DNA of 64,000 nucleotides from the NCBI GenBank assembly GCA_030252795.1, contig CP127080.1, positions 1 through 64,000 on the forward strand. The letters are read 5' to 3'. The translations under genes were made by a program, and so were the position numbers. The notes below the pieces were generated by a model that was given only the letters and a program-made list of their open reading frames with translations, made no database searches and was not told where the DNA came from. This document shows positions 37,369 to 47,665 of the stretch, piece by piece (position 1 is the first letter of the stretch; the number at the start of each line of letters is the position of its first letter). This stretch comes from Porticoccaceae bacterium LTM1. GTDB taxonomy: Bacteria; Pseudomonadota; Gammaproteobacteria; Pseudomonadales; Porticoccaceae.

Positions 37369-38244
37369 ATGAATACAGTAGCAACAGAACAGGCAGGCGA
37401 CATGCTTCTCGATCGTTCCGGGTCTAAAGACGTGCTGAAGGGCCGTGAGGTTAAACACGGCGCCACAGTTGGCCAGGCGCTTGTTGATAACGCCAAGATG
37501 TCAGTACGCAACGCCAACGTGTTTTACGGCGAAAAGCAGGCCATTTTTGATGTAAACCTCGACATCGGCAAAAACGAAGTGATTGCCATGATCGGCCCAT
37601 CCGGTTGTGGTAAATCCACATTCCTGCGCAGCTTGAACCGCATGAACGACACCGTAGAAAGCTGTCGTGTGTCTGGTGATTTGATGCTGGATGGCGAAAA
37701 TATCTACGACAAGAAGATGGATGTGGTGGCACTGCGCGCCCGAATCGGTATGGTGTTCCAGAAGCCAAACCCGTTCCCGAAATCCATCTACGACAATGTT
37801 GCTTACGGACCACGTCTGCACGGTCTCGCCGACCGTCGTGCCGAACTGGACGAGATCGTTGAAACCAGCCTCAAGCGCGCATCTCTGTGGGATGAGGTTA
37901 AAGATCGACTGCATGCACCAGGCACAGGCCTGTCCGGTGGTCAGCAGCAGCGTCTGTGTATCGCCCGTGCCATTGCGGTAAGCCCGGAGGTAATCCTGAT
38001 GGACGAACCCTGTTCAGCACTGGATCCGATTGCCACCGCACGCATTGAAGAGTTGATTGCCGAGCTGCGTGAAAACTACACCATCGCTATTGTGACCCAC
38101 TCCATGCAGCAGGCCGCACGGGTTTCCCAGCGCACAGCCTACTTCCATCTGGGTCATCTGGTAGAAGTAAACAACACACAGAAAGTATTTACCGCTCCGG
38201 AGCATGAGCTGACCGAAGCATACATCACCGGTCGATTCGGTTAA
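37369..38244 (+). CDS. pstB: Phosphate ABC transporter ATP-binding protein
   Basis: PstB powers phosphate uptake. Walker A is GPSGCGKST, the signature [14 protein letters not shown] and Walker [13 protein letters not shown] are all present, and the D-loop and switch His ([13 protein letters not shown]) follow. The 291-residue product has an N-terminal extension of about 35 residues before the ABC domain. It lies 41 bp after pstA. Confidence 0.97.
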   Translation: MNTVATEQAGDMLLDRSGSKDVLKGREVKHGATVGQALVDNAKMSVRNANVFYGEKQAIFDVNLDIGKNEVIAMIGPSGCGKSTFLRSLNRMNDTVESCRVSGDLMLDGENIYDKKMDVVALRARIGMVFQKPNPFPKSIYDNVAYGPRLHGLADRRAELDEIVETSLKRASLWDEVKDRLHAPGTGLSGGQQQRLCIARAIAVSPEVILMDEPCSALDPIATARIEELIAELRENYTIAIVTHSMQQAARVSQRTAYFHLGHLVEVNNTQKVFTAPEHELTEAYITGRFG

Positions 38245-38256
38245 GGGAGACAACCT

Positions 38257-38958
38257 ATGGGTAATATGCATTTCGATACACACATCTCCCAGCAATTCAA
38301 CGAAGAGCTGGAGAAGATCAAAACCCGCATGTTGGAAATGGGCGGGACAGTACAAAAGCAATTGGAAGACGCCGTTAGCGCTCTGGAAAATGCCGATTCG
38401 GAATTGGCTGAACACGTATTGAAGGTGGAAGAGCAGGTAGACGCTGCAGAAATCTCAATCGACGAAGCCTGTATTCTGCTGATCGCCCGTCGCCAGCCAG
38501 CCGCCAGTGATTTGCGCATGGTGATGGCAGTAAACAAAACCGTACGCGATCTGGAGCGTATCGGCGACGAAGCCAAGCGTATCGCCAAAATGGCAATAAT
38601 GCTCAGTGAAGAGGGTTCTGCCCCACGCGGTTATGTGGAAATTCGCCACATCGCCAACGGCGTTCGCCATATGCTGGATCGTTCACTGGATGCCTTCGCA
38701 CGCTACGATGTCGAATCTGCAGTAGCGACCCTGAAAGCAGATGAACAAGTGGATCTGGACTACAAAACATCACTTCGCGAATTGGTGACCTACATGATGG
38801 AAGATCCGCGCAGTATCGGTCGTGTGATGAGCATTATGTGGGCACTGCGCGCATTGGAGCGTGTTGGTGATCACTCCAAAAATATCTGCGAGCAAGTCGT
38901 ATACCTGGTGAATGGTAAAGACATTCGCCACGGTCAACTGGATAAAATGGACGTTTGA
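38257..38958 (+). CDS. phoU: Phosphate signalling complex protein PhoU
   Basis: PhoU links Pst transport to PhoR and keeps the Pho regulon off when phosphate is plentiful. The 233-residue all-helical protein has two repeats, with metal-cluster motifs DLERIGDEAKRIAKMA and ALERVGDHSKNICEQVVY. It is 12 bp after pstB. A strong terminator follows at 38979. Confidence 0.97.
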   Translation: MGNMHFDTHISQQFNEELEKIKTRMLEMGGTVQKQLEDAVSALENADSELAEHVLKVEEQVDAAEISIDEACILLIARRQPAASDLRMVMAVNKTVRDLERIGDEAKRIAKMAIMLSEEGSAPRGYVEIRHIANGVRHMLDRSLDAFARYDVESAVATLKADEQVDLDYKTSLRELVTYMMEDPRSIGRVMSIMWALRALERVGDHSKNICEQVVYLVNGKDIRHGQLDKMDV

Positions 38959-38978
38959 TAGTCAATTTACCAGGCATA

Positions 38979-39006
38979 AAAAAACCCGGCGAACGCCGGG
39001 TTTTTT
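38979..39006 (+). terminator. Rho-independent terminator after phoU
   Basis: CCCGGC (38985-38990) and GCCGGG (38995-39000) pair around GAAC, flanked by an A-run and six T. This is a classic terminator ending the pst operon. Confidence 0.95.
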
Positions 39007-39295
39007 GCTTTTAGAGGCTTTGTGTTATTTCAGCGACAGCGAAATTGCCTGGTTAGAGTGGCTCTATTATTGAGAGAGTAAAGTCATCAACTGTATTTTT
39101 TGTCGCTAAAAGTGCCGATCTTGCTCCTAATTTGAAGCTAAATCCGAGTGATGAGAGTTTTATGCCAGTAAGCTGCGTTTTTAAAGGCGACTGGTTGGAA
39201 TCAGTTTGGATCAAACGAGGGGTGATTACGTAACTAATACGTCTAGCTGGGTGAGTTCTCCTTCCTTCAACTATCTTTGAGTGGTCAGGTAACAC
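39007..39295. other. Gap between phoU terminator and fecI-type gene
   Basis: About 290 bp. I see no tRNA, no known box and no convincing gene. A minus-strand frame ending near 39053 reads LGFSFKLGARS...TVDDFTLSIIEPL, a phrase like the end of some extracellular carbohydrate-binding domains. It may be a remnant. A sigma-factor promoter is probably here. Confidence 0.4.
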
Positions 39296-39886
39296 ATGTC
39301 CAAGGGTCTAGGCTCGGTGGTAAAACTTGTGAAAGGCCGGGAGTGGCGAAACAAGAGGCAACTTGAACGACTGTTTGGCGAACACAGTCAGGCCTTGCTG
39401 TGCTTTATTCGGCAGAGAGCTGAATTGTGCGGGTTTGATCCTGAAGACTTGGTGCAGGAGGTGTTTACCCGATTGGCTTCAAGTCAGGAGCTGATGGACA
39501 AAATAAAGGACGGCTTGGTCAATACCCGTCCCTACCTGTTTCAAATGGCAAACAATTTGTTGGTTGATATGGTTCGCCGCAGTCACTCCCAAGCCCAATA
39601 TGTTAGTGCGATTAAGCAGGAGGGTGGGGAATCCCATACTGGGGGGACAGAATTGGGCCCCGAAGCGGTGGTGATTGCCCAGAGAGATTTAGAAGTTCTG
39701 AAAAAAGTGATTATGGATTTAAAACCTACCTGGCGAGAGGCATTTCTGTTGAATCGGTTTGAAAATTTAAGCTACCCGGAAATAGCAAACCGTATGGGAG
39801 TGACCAGAAAACAGGTGGAAAATTTCATGGCTCGCGCACTGATTAGAATTCGACGTGCACAGGAAAAACTGGACAGGAGTCAGTAA
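39296..39886 (+). CDS. FecI-type ECF sigma factor
   Basis: A 196-residue extracytoplasmic-function sigma factor. Region 2 is around residues 20-95 (FDPEDLVQEVFTRLAS, TRPYLFQMANNLLVDMVRRSHS), and region 4 around 130-185 (YPEIANRMGVTRKQVENFMARALIRIRRA). Its stop overlaps the FecR-type gene by one base (TAATG). It would direct RNA polymerase to the receptor promoters when a ligand is bound outside. The target promoter is not visible to me. Confidence 0.93.
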   Translation: MSKGLGSVVKLVKGREWRNKRQLERLFGEHSQALLCFIRQRAELCGFDPEDLVQEVFTRLASSQELMDKIKDGLVNTRPYLFQMANNLLVDMVRRSHSQAQYVSAIKQEGGESHTGGTELGPEAVVIAQRDLEVLKKVIMDLKPTWREAFLLNRFENLSYPEIANRMGVTRKQVENFMARALIRIRRAQEKLDRSQ

Positions 39887-40917
39887 TGGACAAGGTCAGT
39901 GAAAAACTCAATCAATACCGGGTTGCCCGCGATATTTCTCGAGTGATGGCAAGTGAAGATGCTAATGAATGTATGGATTCATTGGCTGCTCGGGGTATCA
40001 ATGACACTGAGATAAAAGAAGGTCTCGAAGCGACTTACCGTGGTTTGGCCGCCATGGAAAGCTTAAGGAATGACAGTGACATACAGGCGATCCTTAAGCG
40101 TTCGGCTGAAAGAAAGGGTGCCAGAGCCAGCCATGCCAGATATTGGATTGCAGCTGCCGCCATGCTGGTATTAACCGTATCAGCTCTATTCTTTGTCGGG
40201 CCTGTGGATGAGCAAAACTATAATGTTGATCGCTACCTGACCCGAGTAGGGGAAAGCCATTCCTATCTGTTGTCTGATGGCAGTAATTTACACCTCAATA
40301 CAGGTACCGAAGTGCTGGTAGATATTAATGACAGCACAAGAGGGCTGACTCTCATTAGGGGAGAGGCTTTCTTTGAGGTTGCCAAAGACCCCGCCAGACC
40401 GTTTTATGTAGAAGTTAACGGTATCAGGGTCTCGGTATTGGGAACGGCGTTTAATGTTCGACGGGATAAAATCGGCCTGAGCATTAGCGTTACAGATGGT
40501 GAAGTTGCAGTTCACCCATCTGACGATCCTGTAATGACCGGATCAACCTTAATTCAGGATGAAGGTGATATCGTAGGATCTGCATCTGGTCAGTATCGAT
40601 TGCAGGCGGGCTGGTCGGCGAAATTTGATGAGAAATATCAATTATCGACCAGCTTTACTGAGAATTTGGCGAGTTTAACGTCTTGGCGCACTGGTGTATT
40701 GAGCTTTGAGGGCGCAACATTGCTGGACGTTGTCAAAGAACTCAATCGTTACAGTCCAAAGAAAATCCTGATTGAAGATCCAGGCATCGTCGATAAAAAA
40801 ATCAATGCAATTATTAAGACGGACAGCATCAATGAAGCATTGAAAGCCATCGAAATTGGTAATTCACTGAAGATTATTCACGAGTTTGACGCAATCGTTA
40901 TTGTTGGCAGCCAGTAA
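39886..40917 (+). CDS. FecR-type anti-sigma factor / signal transducer
   Basis: A 343-residue inner-membrane protein. The N-terminal cytoplasmic domain (about 1-80) contains YRGLAAMESLR. One helix is at about 85-105 (YWIAAAAMLVLTVSALFFV). The periplasmic FecR domain has LSDGSNLHLNTGTEVLV and TLIRGEAFFEVAKDPARPFYVEV. The last 70 residues (FEGATLLDVVKELNRYSPKKI) look like an STN-type fold, similar to the receptors' N-terminal domains. It would pass the receptor signal to the sigma factor. Confidence 0.92.
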   Translation: MDKVSEKLNQYRVARDISRVMASEDANECMDSLAARGINDTEIKEGLEATYRGLAAMESLRNDSDIQAILKRSAERKGARASHARYWIAAAAMLVLTVSALFFVGPVDEQNYNVDRYLTRVGESHSYLLSDGSNLHLNTGTEVLVDINDSTRGLTLIRGEAFFEVAKDPARPFYVEVNGIRVSVLGTAFNVRRDKIGLSISVTDGEVAVHPSDDPVMTGSTLIQDEGDIVGSASGQYRLQAGWSAKFDEKYQLSTSFTENLASLTSWRTGVLSFEGATLLDVVKELNRYSPKKILIEDPGIVDKKINAIIKTDSINEALKAIEIGNSLKIIHEFDAIVIVGSQ

Positions 40918-41005
40918 TTCAACTGGATGGAGCTGCCAGGCTGCGACGAAATCCAGCCGTTGTTGTCATATACTTTACACTTTGGGCGTAAAGAGTTTGG
41001 TGACG

Positions 41006-44000
41006 ATGGTGCAGAGCAAAACTTTGCAACAAAAAGTTTTGACGGTGAGCGTGGCCTCAGCACTCTATTGTGCTTCTACCGGCCTTTGCTTGGGCGCCAA
41101 AGAACAAGTCCACTACCTGCAAATTAACCAGCAGAAAATCAATCACTCTTTCCTTCAAATAAGCAAAGCCTTCGATGTGCAGGTTGTGCTTTCAGAGGGC
41201 ATTTCTGAGCAGATCAACCTTCCCGAGATCAAGGGAAATTACAGTCTTAGAGATGCATTGGAAAGGTTGCTGGTTGATAGCGGTCTTACCTATCAAATCG
41301 TTTCAAGTAAAACAGTTCTTATTACCCAAATAGGCAGTGTTGCTGGCCCAAATGAAGACGAGGCAGCAAAGCCGGGAGGGATCGAAGAGGTCATTGTTAC
41401 CGGTAGCAGGATTCGGAATGCCAAACCAACCTCTCACTTACATGTTATTGATCGGTATGACATTGCCAGGTTGGGTGCTGCGTCAACAGCAGAAATTGTG
41501 GCTTCACTGCCTTATAACCTGAACAGCGTAAATCGGCTCTCTACCACAACCCACGGCGGTGACGATAGCACTCCGTTTGGCACATTGGGGGAGTCGGCGG
41601 CGAATCTGAGAGGAATGGGCCCGGAAGGTACATTGGTCCTGGTGGACGGGCGACGCCTCTCTTCATCGCCAGGATTTGAAGCGGATGGACGTATTAATCT
41701 GGGCACCATCCCGGTAGAGGCCATTGACCGTATAGAGGTTATGTTGGATGGAGCCTCTGCAATATACGGATCCGATGCTATAGCAGGTGTAATTAATATT
41801 GTGCTTCGTAAAGATTATGTCGGTGCTACTACAAAAGTGAGGTATGAGGAGAGCTCGCACAATGCAGATAACTTCAGCCTGAGTCAGATCTTTGGCTATT
41901 CATGGAGTTCGGGAAATGTTTTAGCGACGTTAGCTTATGCTGAATCCGAAGCCGTGAGAGCCAGGGATGCTGATTGGGAAACCGATGACTTGCGTTCACG
42001 AGGTGGGTTGGATTCGCGCTATTTAAGCGGCACTATCAGCGGTTATGTGGAATCAAGCACCGGCACATTTAATCCATTATTCAGTTACCTCAATCCAGAG
42101 GTGATAAATAATGACCGTTGGAGTTTGTCAGATTTACGCGAGGTGCCGACAACCAGTGATGAACGAGAGGCACAGAGACTACTGGTTGATGATCCGAAAT
42201 TGGGGCTACTGGCTACGCCTGTTTCACAGTCGATATCAGCAACATTCGGATTCACGCAAGCGTTAACAGATGCCACTGAATTTTATGGTAATTTCATCTT
42301 TGATAAGGTGGAAGATAAGGCCTCCAGAGGGCCCATAAGTGTTTTCGGTGTTGATGTTCCAGCAACAAATCCATTTAACAAATTTGATACCAGCGTACGG
42401 GTAAATTATACCTTTTCAGATGAATACCTGAATCAGAATATGCGTGGTGTTGACCAGACCAATCAGCTGATCCGACTAAACGCTGATGCCGGGTTTCGAA
42501 TTTCTTCAGGGTGGCGGAACTGGATGTTGGATGCCAGCATAGGTTATGGGGAATCTCGCAGTGATTACAATTTTTATGACATAAGTCCGTCAACATTCAA
42601 TGAAGATTTTGCCAGTGCAGTTGCAGGTATAAAGTTGCAATATATAGCGGGGTCAGCGTCGCAATATCAAGCAGTACTGGATAGTAGTGGTAACCCCATA
42701 CCCGTACCCGCGATCAATTTTTTTGAGCAAGGAAACAACGACGAGGGATTAAATCTTAATGCGCTGGTGAGAAGCCCTGCGGCAAGGCAGCCAAAAACCA
42801 TTAATAAATACTATGACATCAGTGCCGATGGTGAACTCTTTGAGCTGCCGGGGGGAACTGTTCGCATGGCAATTAATATCAACTACCGAACTGAAATTCT
42901 GGACTGGAGCGATTCCGCAATACGTGTTGCTACGGTCGGAGCGGTTGATGACAAGCCAGGGCGAGATGTACTGGGATTTGGGATAGAATTTTCTATTCCC
43001 TTAGTGGGGGCAGAAAACTCACTCCTGTGGACGGAAGAGTTATTGTTATCGGCTGCAGCGCGATATGAAGACTACACATTCGAAGGTCGATTTTCAGGGG
43101 TGGACCAGCAAGAGGAAAAGAAATCCTTTAATGCCACCAGCCCGAGAGTGGGAATACATTGGAAAGTGAATCCTAAATGGACTGTAAGAGCGTCGTGGGG
43201 AAAATCATTTCGTGCGCCGTCACTCAGGTGGCTTTATGACGATCAACAACCGATTACAAGAACGGTCTCTGATTACTTTCACCCGGATCCGGAAAATGCA
43301 CCGGGTTTTATATTTGTTCCAAGTATCAATGAAGGGTATGTTCTTACCGAAAATGTTCCGGGATTATTTGGAGGGAATCCCGATTTGAAGGCGGAAGAGG
43401 CGACCAATAAAACTGTGGGGATTATCTATCAATCAGAGGAAATAGAAGGGTTGGAAATTTCGGCTACCTGGAGTTCTATTGAATGGAAGAATAGAGTGAC
43501 ATTTTTGGCATTTAATAATCCAGTGGTGGCACAAAACCCACAACAATTTCCCGAGTTGGTGCAGCGTGATCCTGAAACGCAAGTTATTATATTTGCTGCC
43601 AACTTGCCCTTAAATATTGCCACGCGAATTAATGAAACACTCGATCTAGATTTTAAATACCGAAAAGAGACCCCAATAGGTGAGATAGATTTTGGCGTTT
43701 ACGCCATTGAGACATTAACCCAGGAAGATCAATTGGTTCCGGGTGCTGAGCCGAAAGAGTTGGTGGGTTTTCAAAATGGTTCAGATCGATACCGAATACA
43801 GGCCTATACAGGCTGGCGCGGAGAAAATTCAGGCGTCACCCTGTGGGCAAATTGGCGCGGAGGATATAAATTGGTAGATATCGGTGGGTTCCCTACCGGG
43901 CTACCGAGGATGCCACACTCGACGACCTATGACCTGACCGGCTACGTTGAAGTCCCGAAATACGATCTGACGTGTAACTTCGGGGTAAAGAACCTATTGA

Positions 44001-44128
44001 ACGAAAAGTTTGACTTTGTAAGTAATGTCATCGCTGGTCCATTCAGGGCGCCATGGGATCCTGCCAGGTTTGATCCCCGGGGCAGAATACTCTTCCTCGA
44101 ACTCAGTAAAGAATTTTCCATTCAGTAA
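41006..44128 (+). CDS. TonB-dependent receptor with STN signalling domain (copy 1)
   Basis: A 1040-residue outer-membrane receptor. A signal peptide lies in the first 30 residues, then the STN domain (about 35-105, FDVQVVLSEGISEQINLPEIKG). The TonB-box-like segment EEVIVTGSRIRN starts near residue 127. A plug follows (LVLVDGRRLSSSPGFEADG, MLDGASAIYGSDAIAGVINI) and then a long barrel. ATG 41006 (MVQSKTLQQKVL) is preferred; the frame stays open 120 bp upstream into the FecR gene. The ligand is unknown. It is more AT-rich than its paralogue. Confidence 0.9.
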   Translation: MVQSKTLQQKVLTVSVASALYCASTGLCLGAKEQVHYLQINQQKINHSFLQISKAFDVQVVLSEGISEQINLPEIKGNYSLRDALERLLVDSGLTYQIVSSKTVLITQIGSVAGPNEDEAAKPGGIEEVIVTGSRIRNAKPTSHLHVIDRYDIARLGAASTAEIVASLPYNLNSVNRLSTTTHGGDDSTPFGTLGESAANLRGMGPEGTLVLVDGRRLSSSPGFEADGRINLGTIPVEAIDRIEVMLDGASAIYGSDAIAGVINIVLRKDYVGATTKVRYEESSHNADNFSLSQIFGYSWSSGNVLATLAYAESEAVRARDADWETDDLRSRGGLDSRYLSGTISGYVESSTGTFNPLFSYLNPEVINNDRWSLSDLREVPTTSDEREAQRLLVDDPKLGLLATPVSQSISATFGFTQALTDATEFYGNFIFDKVEDKASRGPISVFGVDVPATNPFNKFDTSVRVNYTFSDEYLNQNMRGVDQTNQLIRLNADAGFRISSGWRNWMLDASIGYGESRSDYNFYDISPSTFNEDFASAVAGIKLQYIAGSASQYQAVLDSSGNPIPVPAINFFEQGNNDEGLNLNALVRSPAARQPKTINKYYDISADGELFELPGGTVRMAININYRTEILDWSDSAIRVATVGAVDDKPGRDVLGFGIEFSIPLVGAENSLLWTEELLLSAAARYEDYTFEGRFSGVDQQEEKKSFNATSPRVGIHWKVNPKWTVRASWGKSFRAPSLRWLYDDQQPITRTVSDYFHPDPENAPGFIFVPSINEGYVLTENVPGLFGGNPDLKAEEATNKTVGIIYQSEEIEGLEISATWSSIEWKNRVTFLAFNNPVVAQNPQQFPELVQRDPETQVIIFAANLPLNIATRINETLDLDFKYRKETPIGEIDFGVYAIETLTQEDQLVPGAEPKELVGFQNGSDRYRIQAYTGWRGENSGVTLWANWRGGYKLVDIGGFPTGLPRMPHSTTYDLTGYVEVPKYDLTCNFGVKNLLNEKFDFVSNVIAGPFRAPWDPARFDPRGRILFLELSKEFSIQ

Positions 44129-44349
44129 TCGAAGGAAAGACAGACAGGCACAATTTCTGGCAACAACTCACCCAGACACGCTATTTCCCTCCAAATCCGC
44201 TATCTCCAACAGATCACTCCGCCTGTAAAGAAGCCCATCATGCATACAGTTATAAATTTTTAAAATATAGCGAGGGGTGTTTGAGGGCTGAACCCGTCTA
44301 GTGGCCGCATATGAGTAATTTCAATGCGCCAAGAGATTAAAACTAATAG
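44129..44349. other. Spacer between the two receptors
   Basis: 221 bp. The AT-rich stretch TATAAATTTTTAAAATATAG near 44255 could hold a promoter for the second receptor. I see no terminator hairpin with a T-run, so read-through from the first receptor is possible. Confidence 0.4.
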
Positions 44350-44358
44350 GTGGGTAAT

Positions 44359-47300
44359 ATGAGAAAGAATCAGCTATTAACTCGCAAGCTTATGGCAGTA
44401 GCGGTGGCTTCCGCGTTGTCAGTAGGGCTTGCCAGCCAGGTTTTGGCAGAAGAGCAGGCTACACTCTCACTGGATATCAAAAAGCAGTCAATCAACAAGT
44501 CTCTGATGGACTTGACCAAATCCTCCGGCGTGCAGGTTGTTTTGTCCGAGGGGATCTCAGAAAACAAGGAGCTACATAGCATCAAGGGTGAATACAAACT
44601 GACCGATGCTTTGGGGAAAATGCTCGAAGGAACAGGCCTTTCGTACCAATTTATCTCTGACGAAACAGTCCTGATTACAGAAGACGGCGATGGCTCAGGA
44701 GATGGCGAGGGTAGTGCCGCTGAAAATAAGGAAGTTGAAGAGCTTGTCGTAACCGGTAGCCGAATCCGCAATACCAAACCCACCTCTCACGTCATTATGA
44801 TGGATCGTGACTATATCGATCGGCTGGGTGCTGCAACAGCAGCTGACATTATTGCCTCGCTCCCACAGAACTTTAACGGGGTTAACCGCAGCTCGACAAC
44901 GACTAATGGCGGTGAAAATGCCACCCCATTCGGTACGCTGGGTGAGTCCTCTGCCAACCTGAGGGGTGTTGGTGCTGAAGGTACCCTGGTATTGGTGAAT
45001 GGCCGACGCACAGCTTCTTCACCGGGTTTTGAGGCCGATGGCCGCGTCAATCTGGGTACCATTCCAGCCGCTGCAATTGAGCGTGTTGAAGTGATGCTGG
45101 ATGGTGCATCGGCCATTTACGGCTCGGATGCTATTGGTGGCGTGATCAACTTTATTATGCGTAAGGACTACGTAGGCGCTACCACCAAAGTGCGCTATGA
45201 AGACAGCGTCAATAATGCCGACAACTACTCATTGAGCCAAACTGTTGGGTTTTCCTGGGATTCCGGCAGCGTGTTGGGTACCCTGACTTACAGAGAAGAG
45301 GATGGCGTCAGCAGCTTTGATGCGGGCTGGGATACCAGCGACTGGCGCAGCCGCGGCGGTTATGATAACCGCAGAGTTACCAATCAGTTCTATGCGTATT
45401 ATGATGCAAATGGTGTATACAACTATCTCGGTAACAGATACTTTGACCCCGCTTCTGCCGGAAAGTCATCCTATGATGTAAATACCGATCTTTTGGCTAC
45501 CCCTACGGACCGAGATGCCGCTGCAGCACTCGGTTTGGTGCTTGACTATCCCAAGCTTAAACTGCAGGGAACGCCCACCACCAAAACCAAGTCGGCCACC
45601 CTCAATGTGCACCAGGACATTACGGATAACCTTGAGGTTTATGCTGATGTTCTCTTCTCCGAAGTGGACAACTATGCCATGAGAGGGCCGTTCGCTACTG
45701 GCTTCATTCGCATTCCTTCTACCAACCCGTTCAATAAATTTGGTGTAGATATACAGTCGTCAGGTTATTCATTTATCGATGAATACCTGAATGATGGCAT
45801 GCGCGGTGCAGACCAATCGACCACTCAAACCCGGAAAGATTTCACGCTTGGCGTTAAATACGATCTCGGCATAAAGGACTGGCAACTGGACGCCTATGTA
45901 AGCCGCAGCACAGAGGAAAGTGAATACGTTTCTTATGCTGTCCCAACTCGTGTACCTGGAGAGGCCTGGTTTAGCGCCTTGCACGGTATTCAAATGGAGT
46001 TTGTCGGCTATAACGGCAATACTGCTGTGCATCAACCAGTGCTGGATGCCAATGGCAATACCATTGCTGTGCCGGCGTTTGACCCTTTTAACGGCAACCA
46101 TGATCCGGATCTGAACCTGAATGATCTGCCGGTAAACAATGCCGGGTTTACACCGAAATCCATTACTGAACGCATCGATATCAGCGCAGACGGTGAGCTT
46201 TTCGAAATCCCCGGTGGTATTGTGAGGATGTCGGTAAACGCGAGTCATGGCCGGGATACCCTGGACTGGAGTGGTGCGCCAGTTCGAGTGAGTACAACTG
46301 GTGCCGTTGATGACAAGATGAAGCGCGATGTAACGGCGTTTGCGACGGAACTGTCCGTACCACTGGTTGGTGAAAACAATGCGCTGCCATTCATGGACTC
46401 GCTGGTACTGTCACTTGCCGCTCGTTACGATGATTACACCTTTACCGGCCATTTCTCCGGGGTTGGTCAGCCAGAAGAAGAGCGTTCATACGACAATATC
46501 AGTCCTCGAATTGGTCTTGCCTGGGAATTGTCTCCTGAGTTGACATTGCGCGCATCAAAAGGTGAGTCTTTCCTAACGCCATCCATGCGATGGATGTACG
46601 ATGACCAACAGATATACCCTACAACCGTATATGATTACTTCCATCCGAGCCCCGAAACGGCGCCCAATGGTGTATACGTTGCGTCAATTGATTGGTGGTA
46701 TGTGATCACCCCGAATGTGCCTATCGTTTTTGGCGGCAACCCGGACCTGAAGGCAGAAACATCGACTAACACCACGATCGGTTTTACTTATGAACCTGCG
46801 TTCCTTGAAGGATTGAAAATTTCCGCAAACTGGAACCAGATTGAGTGGGATGGACGTTTACAGCAGTTGCGTTACAACGATGTGGCAGTGGCACGTAACC
46901 CGGAATTGTTCCCGGATCTGGTCACCCGTGACCCTATTACCCAGGAAATCACCCGTGGTGCAACCATGCCGATCAATGCATACGCGCGCCTTAACGAGTC
47001 AATTGATTTGGATATCAGCTATCAGAGAGATACGGAAATCGGCTTCTTTGACTTCGGGTTGTATGCAGTTGAAACGCTTGTTCAACGAGATCAACTGGTT
47101 CCGACAATTGATCCCTACGAGCGTATTGGTCTGCAGAACGGTTCTGACCGCTACAAAGTACAGGGCCGCGCCAGCTGGAGTGGCGATAAGATGGGCTTCA
47201 CCCTGTGGGCAAATTGGCGCGGTGGCTACAAGCTGGTCAACCGATTTGGTGATCCGGTAACGACCTTGCCAAGAATGCCTCATGCCACGACGTATGACCT

Positions 47301-47478
47301 GACCGGTCACTACGATATGCCTGAGCATGGCTTGAAGGTTAACTTTGGTGCCAAAAACATCCTCAATAGAGAGTTTGACTTTACCGGTAATGGTCCCTCT
47401 CCGTGGGATGGGTATCGCCATGAAACTCGAGGCCGAATGATTTACCTCGAGGCCACCAAGGAGTTTTCTCTGCGTTGA
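44359..47478 (+). CDS. TonB-dependent receptor with STN signalling domain (copy 2)
   Basis: A 1039-residue paralogue of the upstream receptor. Signal peptide residues 1-31 (ending QVLA), STN domain about 35-110 (GVQVVLSEGISENKELHSIKG), TonB-box-like EVEELVVTGSR from 125, plug LVLVNGRRTASSPGFEADGRV, and a barrel ending YLEATKEFSLR. ATG 44359 has AGG 8 bases before it; a GTG 9 bp earlier is also open. Long stretches match copy 1 (for example DGASAIYGSDAIGGVIN). It has more GC-rich codons. The two may bind related ligands. Confidence 0.93.
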   Translation: MRKNQLLTRKLMAVAVASALSVGLASQVLAEEQATLSLDIKKQSINKSLMDLTKSSGVQVVLSEGISENKELHSIKGEYKLTDALGKMLEGTGLSYQFISDETVLITEDGDGSGDGEGSAAENKEVEELVVTGSRIRNTKPTSHVIMMDRDYIDRLGAATAADIIASLPQNFNGVNRSSTTTNGGENATPFGTLGESSANLRGVGAEGTLVLVNGRRTASSPGFEADGRVNLGTIPAAAIERVEVMLDGASAIYGSDAIGGVINFIMRKDYVGATTKVRYEDSVNNADNYSLSQTVGFSWDSGSVLGTLTYREEDGVSSFDAGWDTSDWRSRGGYDNRRVTNQFYAYYDANGVYNYLGNRYFDPASAGKSSYDVNTDLLATPTDRDAAAALGLVLDYPKLKLQGTPTTKTKSATLNVHQDITDNLEVYADVLFSEVDNYAMRGPFATGFIRIPSTNPFNKFGVDIQSSGYSFIDEYLNDGMRGADQSTTQTRKDFTLGVKYDLGIKDWQLDAYVSRSTEESEYVSYAVPTRVPGEAWFSALHGIQMEFVGYNGNTAVHQPVLDANGNTIAVPAFDPFNGNHDPDLNLNDLPVNNAGFTPKSITERIDISADGELFEIPGGIVRMSVNASHGRDTLDWSGAPVRVSTTGAVDDKMKRDVTAFATELSVPLVGENNALPFMDSLVLSLAARYDDYTFTGHFSGVGQPEEERSYDNISPRIGLAWELSPELTLRASKGESFLTPSMRWMYDDQQIYPTTVYDYFHPSPETAPNGVYVASIDWWYVITPNVPIVFGGNPDLKAETSTNTTIGFTYEPAFLEGLKISANWNQIEWDGRLQQLRYNDVAVARNPELFPDLVTRDPITQEITRGATMPINAYARLNESIDLDISYQRDTEIGFFDFGLYAVETLVQRDQLVPTIDPYERIGLQNGSDRYKVQGRASWSGDKMGFTLWANWRGGYKLVNRFGDPVTTLPRMPHATTYDLTGHYDMPEHGLKVNFGAKNILNREFDFTGNGPSPWDGYRHETRGRMIYLEATKEFSLR

Positions 47479-47489
47479 TTGAGTCAGAG

Positions 47490-47513
47490 TGCACTGTTAC
47501 CACTAACAGTGCA
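47490..47513. other. Perfect 10-bp hairpin after receptor copy 2
   Basis: TGCACTGTTA (47490-47499) and TAACAGTGCA (47504-47513) pair exactly around CCAC, 12 bp after the stop. No T-run follows; it may protect the receptor mRNA or be part of termination with the hairpin at 47606. Confidence 0.75.
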
Positions 47514-47605
47514 CGCTACCCAGTCACAGGTTGAATTTTCCTATGGGCAGGGAAGGGTTTAGTGATCAATTACCGTTTAATTGATAGTAAATCAGCCCAA
47601 CAAAT

Positions 47606-47637
47606 AGGCCATTTGCGGAAAGCGAATGGCCTTTTTT
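47606..47637 (+). terminator. Rho-independent terminator after receptor copy 2
   Basis: AGGCCATTTGC and GCGAATGGCCT pair around a short loop and lead into TTTTTT. It lies just before the thioredoxin-family gene, so that gene probably has its own promoter or depends on read-through. Confidence 0.88.
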
Positions 47638-47665
47638 ATCAGTGAATAAAAATTGGAGGGGAGTT

